Shown: positions 15,534 through 24,086 of the stretch, piece by piece
Position numbering within the stretch: position 1 is the stretch's first letter
How the letters are laid out: each line of letters begins with the position of its first letter
Source of the DNA: Bacteroidales bacterium
GTDB taxonomy: Bacteria > Bacteroidota > Bacteroidia > Bacteroidales > WCHB1-69
Direction: 5' to 3'
DNA length: 64,000 nt
NCBI GenBank assembly: GCA_017540505.1
Contig: JAFYAW010000028.1
Coordinates: 1-64,000 of the forward strand
The notes under the pieces: generated by a model
What the model saw: only the letters and a program-made list of their open reading frames with translations
Databases searched by the model: none
Told to the model about the DNA's origin: nothing
Translations under genes and position numbers: made by a program

Positions 15534-16243
15534 TAGGCGTGTAATCCTTTAACATTCGGTTTGGCGGGCACATATTCCTTAAGGTAGAAGGGCTCGAAAT
15601 AGGCCACGTCGGCAAAGTCCTGCTTCTGCCATTTGGCGAGGGCCGTTGGCAACAGATAGCGGGCCGACAGCTCGAAGTCGGCAAAGCGGGCGTTGGATGA
15701 ACGGGCCAGGAGTTCCTTGCATTTGGGCATTCCGTTGCCGCAGAACACCACGGTCTGGTCGGCCAGCAAATCGCGATAGACTTCCTCATCCACAATGACC
15801 GGGGCCACCTCATCAAGGAGTTGCAACTGCCGGTCATAACGCGCGGCGAACACCTCCATCCGCCGGGCATCAATCATGGGGACAATCTGGAACTCATCGG
15901 TACCCGCAGGCAGATGCTGCAACGCCCCTTGGGCGAGGCTCTCCAACGTGCTGACAGTCAACACGGGAATTTCCAATGTGTAGGCGAAACTCTTTGCTGT
16001 GGAAACGCCAATGCGCAAGCCCGTATAGGAGCCGGGACCGATGCTGACGGACACCGCATCCAAATCGCGTGGGGTCAACTCCGCCTCTTTCAGCACCTTG
16101 TCGATATAGGGTAGCAGGTTCTTGGAGTGCGAATTGCCGTCGCGTCCTTCGCAAACACCCAAAAGCGTGTCACCACGAGTCAAGGCTACTGAGCATATCT
16201 CCGTAGCGGTTTCAATATGTAGCAGAATAGGATTTTCTTTCAT
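15533..16243 (-). CDS. tsaB: TsaB, tRNA threonylcarbamoyladenosine synthesis subunit
   Basis: The 236-residue inactive-homologue ASKHA protein of the TsaBDE complex is needed for the t6A37 modification of ANN-decoding tRNAs. Hallmarks are ILLHIETATEICSVAL at the N-terminus, the HSKNLLP motif, and SIGPGSYTGLRIGVSTAKSF near residues 70-90. Start ATG 16243 is preferred to an upstream TTG. It begins 20 nt after the NagZ-fusion gene stop and ends overlapping the UspA gene. Confidence 0.95.
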   Translation of the reverse strand: MKENPILLHIETATEICSVALTRGDTLLGVCEGRDGNSHSKNLLPYIDKVLKEAELTPRDLDAVSVSIGPGSYTGLRIGVSTAKSFAYTLEIPVLTVSTLESLAQGALQHLPAGTDEFQIVPMIDARRMEVFAARYDRQLQLLDEVAPVIVDEEVYRDLLADQTVVFCGNGMPKCKELLARSSNARFADFELSARYLLPTALAKWQKQDFADVAYFEPFYLKEYVPAKPNVKGLHA

Positions 16244-16263
16244 AAAAAACAAACATTAACGTA

Positions 16264-19158
16264 TTATGGCAGACGATACAGGACCTCGTGTGTCTTGAGG
16301 CGTATCTGGCTTTTGGATAATTTGTTAGGATAACAGGACGGATACACGCGGTTGGAGAGGAACACGTAGATCAGTTTGGTGTCCGGATCGCACCAGACGA
16401 CAGCTCCGGTGAAGCCTTGGTGCCCGAAGATGCGCTTGCAGGCCTTGGCAGGCACAATGGAGGATGTGCCTGGGGCTTTGGGCGTATGGAATCCTAATCC
16501 GCGCACATTGCATCCATGCAGCGGATACATGTTCGTGAACAGCTGCACTGTCTCTTCCGACAGCAAACGCCAGCCTTTGAAGATTCCGCCATCCATCAGC
16601 ATTTGGAAGATGTCGGCCAGTTCTTCCGCTGTGGTGAAGAGTCCGGCATTGCCGGCATTGCCGTTCATAAGTGCGGCGGTCTGGTCGTGCACGTAGCCCT
16701 GTACCACCTGTTTTCGGAAATCCACATCCTTTTCCGTGGGGGCGATATCCTCCTTGCTGAAGCCGTGCGCAAGCGGGTTGAAACAGGTGTGCGTCAAGCC
16801 CATAGGAGTGTAATACTTCTCGGACAGATAACGGTCCATCGGCTGGCCCGTGACATGTTCCACCATGTCTTTCAGAAGCAGGAAGTTGAGGTCGCTGTAC
16901 AGGTACTGGTGCTGCCCGAGTTTGCAATGGGCGATGATGTGGCGCATGGTGTCGGGATAGTCGTTGCGCAGATACAGGTCATCGGCCACCTTGATCTCGA
17001 AGTTGGGCGTTTTATACGAGCGCAGATAAGCCTCTTTCCCCTGTATGTCTTTATAAAAAGGTATAAATGCCGGCAGGCCCGAGGTGTGGGTCAGCAACTC
17101 GGCCAAGGTGAGATGGGCTTTGTTGGTGCCCTTCAGATAAGGCAGGTACTCTCCGATGTGGTCGGTGAGCTGGATTTTCTTTTCGTCATAAAGCTTCATC
17201 ACCGCTAAGGTGGTGGCGGCCACCTTGGTGATAGAGGCCACATCAAACATCGTCTGGGTGGTCATCTTGTTCTGATGGTCGTAGGTGTAATATCCGAAAG
17301 CCTTATGGTACAATGTCTTACCGTCTTTCACGGCGATGGCCGCACAACCGGGGTAAACTTGGTCGCGGACACCGTTTTCCAGCATGCGGTCGAGGGCTTG
17401 GGTGAGCGAATCGGGCAGAAGCGAGAAGTTAGCAGGCTCCTTCTTGTCCACAATGCCTGCGCCGGCGGGATAGGCGTCAATGCTGACGGGCAGGGTGCCT
17501 TCGCAGCGACGCTCGCCAAAGCAGGCCTCAAGGGCACTCTGCACACTGTTCGGCGTGGCCTGGTAGGTGACCATCAGGGCCTTGTAATCCGACAAGTTGT
17601 CAAAATAATTCAAGGCATACGGGTTGTTGGTGTGAATCAGAGCCACCTCTTTTTGGGCGGCTATCTGATTGAGCAGATTCAGCATCTTGGCATCGGTGCC
17701 GTATTGGGTTTTGGCCATCTGGTTGGATCCGCCATAAACCACCACCACGCGTTTGTATGGGGCAATGGCCTCTTTCAGCTTTTGGCAGAAGAGCTCGGCG
17801 TTTTTCGTGGGTACGGCCTTGGGCTGGCTCATGAAAACCATGTTGTAGCGGGATGCGATGCGGCTATACTCCTTGTTGTATTCTGTTCTTCCGATACTCA
17901 AAAACACCACGCTATCGGTTTTTACTGCATTGTTTTTATTATTAAAAGGAAGAAAATGATTCTCATTTTTCAAAAGAGTAACGGCTTTCTGTTCAATGCT
18001 GTTGTTGATGCGGATGGCATTTTCGCTGTTCATCCTTTTTCTCACGGCGGAAAGATCCACCGGCTGGCTGTCGAGCAGCCCCTTACTCTCCTTGAATTTC
18101 AGGATGCGCATACAGCGGTCGTTGATCAGCTCAACGGGGACGATGCCGCTGTCCACAGCCTGGCGGATAGCCTGAATGGCTAATGAGGGGGTGTTTGGCA
18201 GCAGGAGGATGTCCACGCCGGCCAGCAAGGCCCGGATCTCGACATCACCCTCGAAGCGGTTCTGCTTGCGCACGCCCTGCATCTCCATGCCGTCCGTAAT
18301 AATGAGCCCCGTGTAGCCGTATTCGCGTTTCAGCAGTTCGGATACTATGGGAAACGAGAGGGAGGAGACCGAGTTGGGGGTGGAATCCAGTGCCGGAACG
18401 TTCAGATGGGCCACCATCACCATGTCCGTGTTCCCGTTTATGAGTTGCCGATACGGGTATAATTCCAGTTCGTCGAGTTCGATGCGGCTCTTCCGGATGC
18501 TGGGCAGGCCGAGATGCGAATCCGTCTCCGTGTCGCCGTGACCGGGGAAATGCTTGATACAGCCGATGATGCCGCCATCCTGCATTCCGTTGAGGTAAAG
18601 GAAGGCCTTCCGGCTGACCTTCTCGCGGCTTTCGCCAAACGAGCGGCTGTTGATGACGGGGTTTCTCGCGTTGTTGTTGATGTCCACACAGGGGGCGAAA
18701 TTGAGATTCACTCCGATGGCGCGGCACTGGGCTGCTACCTCCCGTCCCATCTGATAGATCAGTGAGTCATTCCCGTCCGACAAGGCCCCCATAGTCATCT
18801 GGCGGGGGAAGGCTACACAGCTGTCCAGACGCATGGCGGGCCCCCACTCGCCGTCAATGGAAACGAACATCGGGACTTTGCTGAGTGCTTGCATCTGGTT
18901 GGTGAGTCCTGCCTCCCACACCGGTCCGCATTTCGGGACTTTGAAGAAACATACTCCGCCCGGCTGGTATTGGGCGATGTCGTTCAGCATCTTGAGGTTG
19001 TCGGCGGCGGTACCCGTGGTGTTGACGCGCACAATCATCAGCTGCGCAATCTTCTCCTCCATGGTCATCTTCGAGAACAGCTCCTCCGCCCGGCTGGATT
19101 GGGCTTTCACCGCCAGCATCGACAGCAGGCATACGAAAAGAAGGACAATGCGCCTCAT
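16264..19158 (-). CDS. NagZ-like GH3 glycosidase fused to a serine beta-lactamase-type domain
   Basis: The 964-residue exported protein has a signal peptide (residues 1-19, MRRIVLLFVCLLSMLAVKA). The N-terminal half is a GH3 beta-N-acetylhexosaminidase. It has KHFPGHGDTETDSH near residue 200, the loop whose Asp-His dyad acts as general acid in NagZ, and IITDGMEMQG near residue 288 with the probable nucleophile Asp. A GH3 C-terminal domain follows to about 560. The C-terminal part (about 580-964) is a class C beta-lactamase/DD-peptidase-like serine hydrolase with SxxK (ASITK, about residue 638), YSDLN, and a GHQGFTG segment replacing the KTG box. The pairing suggests cleavage of muropeptides at both sugar and peptide or ester bonds outside the cytoplasm. 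Operon partners are the 77-aa protein upstream and tsaB downstream. Confidence 0.92.
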   Translation of the reverse strand: MRRIVLLFVCLLSMLAVKAQSSRAEELFSKMTMEEKIAQLMIVRVNTTGTAADNLKMLNDIAQYQPGGVCFFKVPKCGPVWEAGLTNQMQALSKVPMFVSIDGEWGPAMRLDSCVAFPRQMTMGALSDGNDSLIYQMGREVAAQCRAIGVNLNFAPCVDINNNARNPVINSRSFGESREKVSRKAFLYLNGMQDGGIIGCIKHFPGHGDTETDSHLGLPSIRKSRIELDELELYPYRQLINGNTDMVMVAHLNVPALDSTPNSVSSLSFPIVSELLKREYGYTGLIITDGMEMQGVRKQNRFEGDVEIRALLAGVDILLLPNTPSLAIQAIRQAVDSGIVPVELINDRCMRILKFKESKGLLDSQPVDLSAVRKRMNSENAIRINNSIEQKAVTLLKNENHFLPFNNKNNAVKTDSVVFLSIGRTEYNKEYSRIASRYNMVFMSQPKAVPTKNAELFCQKLKEAIAPYKRVVVVYGGSNQMAKTQYGTDAKMLNLLNQIAAQKEVALIHTNNPYALNYFDNLSDYKALMVTYQATPNSVQSALEACFGERRCEGTLPVSIDAYPAGAGIVDKKEPANFSLLPDSLTQALDRMLENGVRDQVYPGCAAIAVKDGKTLYHKAFGYYTYDHQNKMTTQTMFDVASITKVAATTLAVMKLYDEKKIQLTDHIGEYLPYLKGTNKAHLTLAELLTHTSGLPAFIPFYKDIQGKEAYLRSYKTPNFEIKVADDLYLRNDYPDTMRHIIAHCKLGQHQYLYSDLNFLLLKDMVEHVTGQPMDRYLSEKYYTPMGLTHTCFNPLAHGFSKEDIAPTEKDVDFRKQVVQGYVHDQTAALMNGNAGNAGLFTTAEELADIFQMLMDGGIFKGWRLLSEETVQLFTNMYPLHGCNVRGLGFHTPKAPGTSSIVPAKACKRIFGHQGFTGAVVWCDPDTKLIYVFLSNRVYPSCYPNKLSKSQIRLKTHEVLYRLP

Positions 19159-19161
19159 GCA

Positions 19162-19395
19162 TTAAAATACTTTCGGTTCGTACAGACCCTGTTCGTTGAT
19201 CAGGATGAAGTCGGACAGGACGTATGGCGTGTCGTCCGCGCCGAACTCGGAAGGACGGGCGATTTTCACCTCCCGCGTGTTCCAGTTGACAGCCAATTCC
19301 ACATCCGTGGCATATTGCGTATGATGAGCAAGATATTCTTTTACAGCATTATACAGCTCATCGCTGATTTCATGAAAACGTTCGGTATTATCCAT
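19162..19395 (-). CDS. 77-residue conserved-looking hypothetical protein
   Basis: This short acidic protein has no signal peptide or membrane segment. It contains an N-terminal helix (RFHEISDELYNAVKEYLAHH) and a strand-rich C-terminus (ELAVNWNTREVKIARPSEFG). The family is not recognised. It starts the minus-strand operon, ends 4 nt before the NagZ-fusion gene, and has a -7 promoter box 50 nt upstream. Tight coupling to the peptidoglycan-active enzyme suggests a linked role, without further evidence. Confidence 0.7.
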   Translation of the reverse strand: MDNTERFHEISDELYNAVKEYLAHHTQYATDVELAVNWNTREVKIARPSEFGADDTPYVLSDFILINEQGLYEPKVF

Positions 19396-19444
19396 AGGTT
19401 AACGGTTTTATTTCAATAAGAATATTTAATATCAAATTGCGCTG

Positions 19445-19452
19445 CAAAGATA
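19445..19452 (-). promoter_or_regulatory. Promoter -7 box (TATCTTTG) of the 77-aa/nagZ-fusion/tsaB/usp operon
   Basis: On the minus strand TATCTTTG lies 50 nt from the first start codon. It is divergent from the promoter at 19487-19494. Confidence 0.6.
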
Positions 19453-19486
19453 CAAAATCGGGGGGCACTAACCATGAACTTTTTTG

Positions 19487-19494
19487 TATTTTTG
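19487..19494 (+). promoter_or_regulatory. Promoter -7 box (TATTTTTG) for the lipoprotein-tilS operon
   Basis: TAttTTTG lies 24 nt before ATG 19518, which places transcription start downstream of the longer possible ORF start at 19437 and supports the chosen start. Confidence 0.6.
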
Positions 19495-19517
19495 CACCTG
19501 TCAATACCAAAACCCTA

Positions 19518-20492
19518 ATGAACGCGAAAATCAACATCATCGTCATCCTTGCAGGCCTTCTTCTGCTTGCCGGATGCCGCAACAAATCCAACAAAGAGGA
19601 GAACAAGGACGACAATTTCGTCGATTATCCGGTCGTCATCCTGCCCGACACGCTCCACGCCAGCGTGTCGGATCAGTACACCCTTTATCCGCTATCGGAA
19701 GATTTCATGGATCGCTTTTTCGAAAAGGCGCAGACCTATATCGGTAGCCATGTGCAGGCCAAGGCCGAATTCCCCACGGAGTGGGGCGTGCGTTGTAAGG
19801 AGCGTCTGCCCGAAGGCCGCGAGTTGTGGCTGCTGCAGTCGCAGTCGCGGGAGTGGATGTACCTCGTCATCACCTCCGGCTTCGGCACCCAGCGCATCCT
19901 CGACCTGATGCCCGTGGCCGTCAATGTGGCCATCCAGAAACAGGACGTGCTCGAAACGGAGTTGTGGAACGCCTATCGCCAAGCCGACGGCAACACATTC
20001 ACCATCACGAAGGAGTACGAATGGATCAAATCCCTCACTAAGGCCACCAAACAGGGCTTCATGGAGGATCCGGAGAAATACCATCGCAAATCCATCGTCA
20101 GCGAGCAGTTTGTCATCAACGCTTCCGGACGGTTCGAGATGGTGGAGATTGCCGACACCCTTCCCGATTACGATGCCGTCATATTTTTCTATAACAGAAA
20201 TGAAAAACCTGAAATGTGGGACGAATGCATCCCGCGCCTGCAGGCTTTCTGCGAGGAGAACCACGTGCTTTACGAAGAGGTGTACCAGAATTACCAACAG
20301 ATTACCGTGCGCGATTATGACATGACCTCGCAGTTCGACTGTGACATCACCCCGTATATCAACGGGATATCGTGCGGCATGGTGATGTTCAAGAAGGGAG
20401 AATCGCCCAAGTCGGTCAATTTCGGCAGTTTCGAGTACATGCAGATGTGTATGAGGCGCTATTTCAGGATCAGCAACCCGGCGGTGTTATGA
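19518..20492 (+). CDS. Lipoprotein of unknown function
   Basis: The 324-residue protein starts MNAKINIIVILAGLLLLAGC, a lipoprotein signal with the lipobox cysteine at residue 20, then a charged linker (RNKSNKEENKDDN). The mature part is mixed alpha/beta with no recognised domain; it has an aromatic-rich middle (LQSQSREWMYLVITSGFGTQ) and a C-terminal GMVMFKKGESPKSVNFGSF stretch. It should sit in the periplasmic leaflet of the inner or outer membrane. The stop overlaps the tilS start by ATGA, so the two are translationally coupled. Confidence 0.8.
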   Translation: MNAKINIIVILAGLLLLAGCRNKSNKEENKDDNFVDYPVVILPDTLHASVSDQYTLYPLSEDFMDRFFEKAQTYIGSHVQAKAEFPTEWGVRCKERLPEGRELWLLQSQSREWMYLVITSGFGTQRILDLMPVAVNVAIQKQDVLETELWNAYRQADGNTFTITKEYEWIKSLTKATKQGFMEDPEKYHRKSIVSEQFVINASGRFEMVEIADTLPDYDAVIFFYNRNEKPEMWDECIPRLQAFCEENHVLYEEVYQNYQQITVRDYDMTSQFDCDITPYINGISCGMVMFKKGESPKSVNFGSFEYMQMCMRRYFRISNPAVL

Positions 20493-21796
20493 TGGAGCGA
20501 TTCCGCACGGCGTTGGAGGAGCTGACGGGCGGGGCCGATGGCTTCCGTTACCTGTTGGCAGTGAGCGGCGGGGCCGACTCCACCGTCATGGCACACCTGT
20601 TCCATGAGGCGGGGCTGGATATGGCCATCGCCCACTGCAACTTCCATCTCCGGGGCGAGGACTCCAACCGCGACATGCGCTTGGTACAACAGCTGGCCGA
20701 ACAGCTGCACGTGCCGCTCTTCCTCCGCGAGTTCGACACCATCGGCATCCAGAAGAACTCCGGCCTCTCCATAGAGATGACAGCCCGAAAGCTGCGCTAC
20801 GATTGGTTTGACGAAATCGGACAAGAATTCGACTTCATTGTGACCGCCCATCAGGCCAACGATGTGGCCGAGACCCTTCTGCTCAACTTATGTCGCGGCA
20901 CCGGTCTCAAGGGACTGGCCTCCATTCCCCCGAAAAATGGGAAAATCATCCGCCCGTTACTACGTTTCACCGCGGAAGAAATCCGGGAGTATGCCCGTCG
21001 GCACAAGATACCCTTCGCCATCGACTGCACCAACGCCGACGAATCCATCAAACGCAATCGCATACGGAACTCGGTGCTTCCCCAGCTCGCCGAACTGAAC
21101 CCCAACATCATCCATACGTTTTCCCAAAACTGCGACATCTTCCGTCAGCAGTATTCTTTTTATCGGAAACAGATGGATGAAATAATGGATGAAATACGTA
21201 TTCCAACGGAGCAGGGCGTTCAAATTAACCTTCACGCGTTGGACGAACATCCTTGTAAAAACCTTATTCTCTATGAATTGTTAAATGAGTATGGCTTCAC
21301 GGCTGAGGTGGGGGAAGAGATGATGCGCAACCCGCAAGTACAAAGCGGTACTCGCTACCTGTCGCCCACGCACACGCTTCTCGTCAACCGCGATCATCTT
21401 CTGATCCGGCCCAACCAGACGGGACAGGACGAGGATGTCGTGATCCATTCGGTGGAAGAGCTGCAAAATCATTTCCGGGTGGAGCGTTGCACGACAGATG
21501 AGCCCATCCGATACCCGAAAGACAACCATACGCTTTTCATCCCGGAGGAAAAGCTCGTCTTCCCATTGACGCTGCGCCATTGGCGCCACGGCGATTTCTT
21601 CCACCCCTTGGGCGGACAAGGCAAACAAAAGCTCAGCGACTTCTTCACCGACCATAAAATCAGCGTTTTCCAAAAACAGGAGGTGATGCTGCTCTGTTCG
21701 GGCAACGACATTGTTTGGATTGTGGGGTTCCGTTCCGATGAACGCTATAAAATCATCTCTTCCACTAATTTTTATTATAAAATCTCCATAAAATGA
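20489..21796 (+). CDS. tilS: TilS tRNA(Ile)-lysidine synthetase
   Basis: The 435-residue enzyme modifies C34 of tRNA-Ile(CAU) to lysidine, changing its codon reading from AUG to AUA. It carries the N-type ATP-pyrophosphatase loop SGGADST near residues 25-31. Family segments HCNFHLRGEDSNRD and HQANDVAETLLLNLCRGTGLKGL follow, then RFTAEEIREY and the IDCTNADESIKRNRIRN region. A C-terminal domain contains the HGDFFHPLGGQGKQKLSDFF motif. The start is ATG 20489, overlapping the preceding lipoprotein stop; the much longer upstream frame is spurious because it overlaps that gene. Essential in most bacteria. Confidence 0.96.
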   Translation: MMERFRTALEELTGGADGFRYLLAVSGGADSTVMAHLFHEAGLDMAIAHCNFHLRGEDSNRDMRLVQQLAEQLHVPLFLREFDTIGIQKNSGLSIEMTARKLRYDWFDEIGQEFDFIVTAHQANDVAETLLLNLCRGTGLKGLASIPPKNGKIIRPLLRFTAEEIREYARRHKIPFAIDCTNADESIKRNRIRNSVLPQLAELNPNIIHTFSQNCDIFRQQYSFYRKQMDEIMDEIRIPTEQGVQINLHALDEHPCKNLILYELLNEYGFTAEVGEEMMRNPQVQSGTRYLSPTHTLLVNRDHLLIRPNQTGQDEDVVIHSVEELQNHFRVERCTTDEPIRYPKDNHTLFIPEEKLVFPLTLRHWRHGDFFHPLGGQGKQKLSDFFTDHKISVFQKQEVMLLCSGNDIVWIVGFRSDERYKIISSTNFYYKISIK

Positions 21797-22287
21797 TTGA
21801 TTCCAATCCGAATATAAAACAACCCAAGCGCGGCTTTCTGCTTTGGTTCCTGTCTTTAGCCACCATGTTTCAGGCGGGCAACAACATCTTGCTTTACACC
21901 ATGTTCCTGTTGTTCCCGGACAAGATGGGGCAGGCGGTTAGCAACTTGACGCAGATACCTTTTTTTGATGACGAGGCTTTTAGAGAGGTTATCCAGGTGT
22001 TCCAATCTATTGCGGGATGGCAATACGGTTTGCTGATATTAGTGGAAATAGCCATCTTTGCCGGAGCACTGATTATGCTTTGGAAACTGAATCCCATAGG
22101 GTTTCACATTTATACAATCGGTCAGATCGGACTTTTCTGCATTCTCAACTTCGTCATTGGCGGCAAGTTGATGATGACCTGGGAGGCCATCATTTGGACT
22201 GTTTTCATCATCCTGCTTTTTGCCTCGCAGCTCAAATACATGCGCAAGCCCCAGAAAGACCAAACCGAACAAAACGATAATCAGTAA
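21793..22287 (+). CDS. Four-helix integral membrane protein, unknown
   Basis: The 164-residue protein has about four hydrophobic helices (approximately 17-40, 72-93, 100-120 and 128-148). The first begins after RGFLLWFLSLATMF and the last ends LLFASQLKYMRKP, followed by a polar tail rich in Q, K and D. No family is recognised. Its ATG overlaps the tilS stop (ATGA), and sufS follows 12 nt later, so it lies inside the same operon. Confidence 0.72.
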   Translation: MIDSNPNIKQPKRGFLLWFLSLATMFQAGNNILLYTMFLLFPDKMGQAVSNLTQIPFFDDEAFREVIQVFQSIAGWQYGLLILVEIAIFAGALIMLWKLNPIGFHIYTIGQIGLFCILNFVIGGKLMMTWEAIIWTVFIILLFASQLKYMRKPQKDQTEQNDNQ

Positions 22288-22299
22288 TTTATCATCATA

Positions 22300-23502
22300 A
22301 TGAATAGAAACGATTTCCCCATACTGAATCAAAATGTGTACAACAAACCGTTGGTGTATTTCGACAACGCCGCCACCACGCAGAAGCCGCTGTCGGTGAT
22401 TGAGGCCTTGTCGGATTATTACAGGAGCATCAACAGCAACATCCACCGCGGTGTGCATTTCTTGAGCCAGAAGGCCACGGAAGAGTTCGAGGTGGCCCGC
22501 AAAGCGGTACAACAGTTCATCCATGCGGCGCACGATTACGAGGTTATCTTCACCCGTGGGGCCACGGAATCCATCAACCTGGTGGCGGCCTCGTTTGGCA
22601 GGACGTACATCCAACCCGGCGACGAGATCCTCATTTCCGAGATGGAGCACCACTCCAACATCGTGCCATGGCAGTTCCTGTGCGAAGACCGTGGCGCGGT
22701 GCTCAAGGTGCTGCCGTTTCAGGACAATGGCGAGCTGTACATGCAGCAGTTGGAGGAGTTCATCACCCCGAAGACAAAGATTGTTGCTATCACACATGTT
22801 TCCAATTCGTTAGGTACGATAAACCCGATACAGGAGATCATACGTATGGCCCATGCACATGGAGTGCCTGTTATGGTGGACGGAGCGCAGGCAGTGGCCC
22901 ATTGTCCTGTGGATGTGCAGACCTTGGATTGCGATTTCTACTGCTTTTCCGGCCATAAGATGTACGGTCCGATGGGCATCGGCGTCATGTACGGCAAGGA
23001 AAAATGGCTGCGGGAGATGAAACCCTATCAGGGCGGTGGCGAGATGATCAGCAATGTGACATTTGAGAAGACCACCTATAACGACCTCCCCTTCAAATTC
23101 GAGGCGGGCACGCCGGCCGTGGGCGATGTCATTGGGCTTCGGAAAGCCATTGAGTATATGCTGCAGATCGGGGTGAAGGAAATTGCCGACTATGAAGAGG
23201 ATTTGAGGCAATATGCCACCCGACAGCTGTTACAGATAGAGGGACTTCGTATCATCGGGCAGGCTAAGGAGAAAGCCGCTGTTATTTCATTCCTGGTGGG
23301 AAACATCCATCCGTATGATATGGGCGTACTCCTTGACCATCAAGGAATTGCTGTGCGCACGGGACATCATTGCACCCAGCCGGTGATGAACCATTACCAG
23401 ATTCCGGGCACGGTGCGCGCTTCGTTTGCCCTGTACAACACCAAAGAGGAAATCGACCGTCTGGTGGAAGCCGTCCGAAAAGCAAAAGCCATGCTGGAAT
23501 AA
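22300..23502 (+). CDS. sufS: SufS cysteine desulfurase
   Basis: The 400-residue PLP enzyme of the SufS/CsdA class supplies sulfane sulfur for Fe-S cluster assembly. Visible motifs are INSNIHRGVHFLSQKATEEFE, FTRGATESINLVA, EMEHHSNIVPW, and DGAQAVAH. The PLP lysine lies in SGHKMYGPMGIG near residue 220. The catalytic cysteine is in RTGHHCTQPVM near residue 357, where group II enzymes have the short RxGxxC loop. No other suf genes lie next to it; it follows the membrane protein by 12 nt. Confidence 0.96.
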   Translation: MNRNDFPILNQNVYNKPLVYFDNAATTQKPLSVIEALSDYYRSINSNIHRGVHFLSQKATEEFEVARKAVQQFIHAAHDYEVIFTRGATESINLVAASFGRTYIQPGDEILISEMEHHSNIVPWQFLCEDRGAVLKVLPFQDNGELYMQQLEEFITPKTKIVAITHVSNSLGTINPIQEIIRMAHAHGVPVMVDGAQAVAHCPVDVQTLDCDFYCFSGHKMYGPMGIGVMYGKEKWLREMKPYQGGGEMISNVTFEKTTYNDLPFKFEAGTPAVGDVIGLRKAIEYMLQIGVKEIADYEEDLRQYATRQLLQIEGLRIIGQAKEKAAVISFLVGNIHPYDMGVLLDHQGIAVRTGHHCTQPVMNHYQIPGTVRASFALYNTKEEIDRLVEAVRKAKAMLE

Positions 23503-23528
23503 GAGGGGTGTTTTCTGTGATTTTTTTG

Positions 23529-23536
23529 TATCTTTG
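23529..23536 (+). promoter_or_regulatory. Promoter -7 box (TATCTTTG) for the lipoprotein at 23566
   Basis: TAtcTTTG lies 30 nt before the start codon, downstream of the sufS stop. Confidence 0.55.
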
Positions 23537-23565
23537 CCGCTCAATAATTTAAAATTCATACTGCA

Positions 23566-24009
23566 ATGAAAAGACTATTCCCTATTTTTCTGCTGATCGT
23601 GTTAGGCTTCTCAGCCTGTACCACGGGTGAAGGTTCAAAGTATGCCGGCAAATATACGGGTACCTTCACGTTTATTAAAGATGGACACACCAAAGACGGT
23701 TCCGTGCGAATCACCAACAATCCCTTGTCCCAGAACGGCGTCCTGCTGTACGCCTGCCTTCCGCTGGAGTATGTCTCCACGGGCGTTTACAAGGCCAATA
23801 GTGACAATGTGGAGTATATGAAAACGATTCTCGAAGCCATTGTGGGCGGCAGCAACTACATTGATGCCACCTCCGAAGTGGTGAAAAACATCCAGGTGGA
23901 GACTATGTTTTCGGGCAATTACATGGAGATGACAGTATATTATACTATCCAAATCCTTTCCACGTTGCAAACCCGGGTGGAGATTATTAATTTCTCGGGT
24001 ACGCGATAG
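23566..24009 (+). CDS. Small lipoprotein, unknown
   Basis: The 147-residue protein has a lipoprotein signal, MKRLFPIFLLIVLGFSAC, with the lipobox cysteine at 18. The mature part begins TTGEGSKYAGKYTGTFTFIKDGHTKDG and is predicted beta-rich, like small calycin-type or beta-barrel lipoproteins. No specific family is recognised. It ends in TAG at 24007-24009, just before the palindromic repeat. Confidence 0.78.
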   Translation: MKRLFPIFLLIVLGFSACTTGEGSKYAGKYTGTFTFIKDGHTKDGSVRITNNPLSQNGVLLYACLPLEYVSTGVYKANSDNVEYMKTILEAIVGGSNYIDATSEVVKNIQVETMFSGNYMEMTVYYTIQILSTLQTRVEIINFSGTR

Positions 24010-24030
24010 GATGTGATTCTTTAAAAAATA

Positions 24031-24064
24031 ATTGTAGAGACGTGCCATGGCGCGTCTCTACAAT
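24031..24064. repeat. 34-bp palindromic repeat, possibly REP-like
   Basis: The near-perfect palindrome has arms attgtagagacg and cgtctctacaat around a gtgccatggcg centre, with one mismatched pair. A partial copy exists at 135-154. Such short palindromes with gtagagacg arms are dispersed in many bacterial genomes. Between two genes it may also work as a transcription-ending or mRNA-stabilising hairpin. Confidence 0.7.
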
Positions 24065-24086
24065 TATTATATATGTAAAAACAAAA

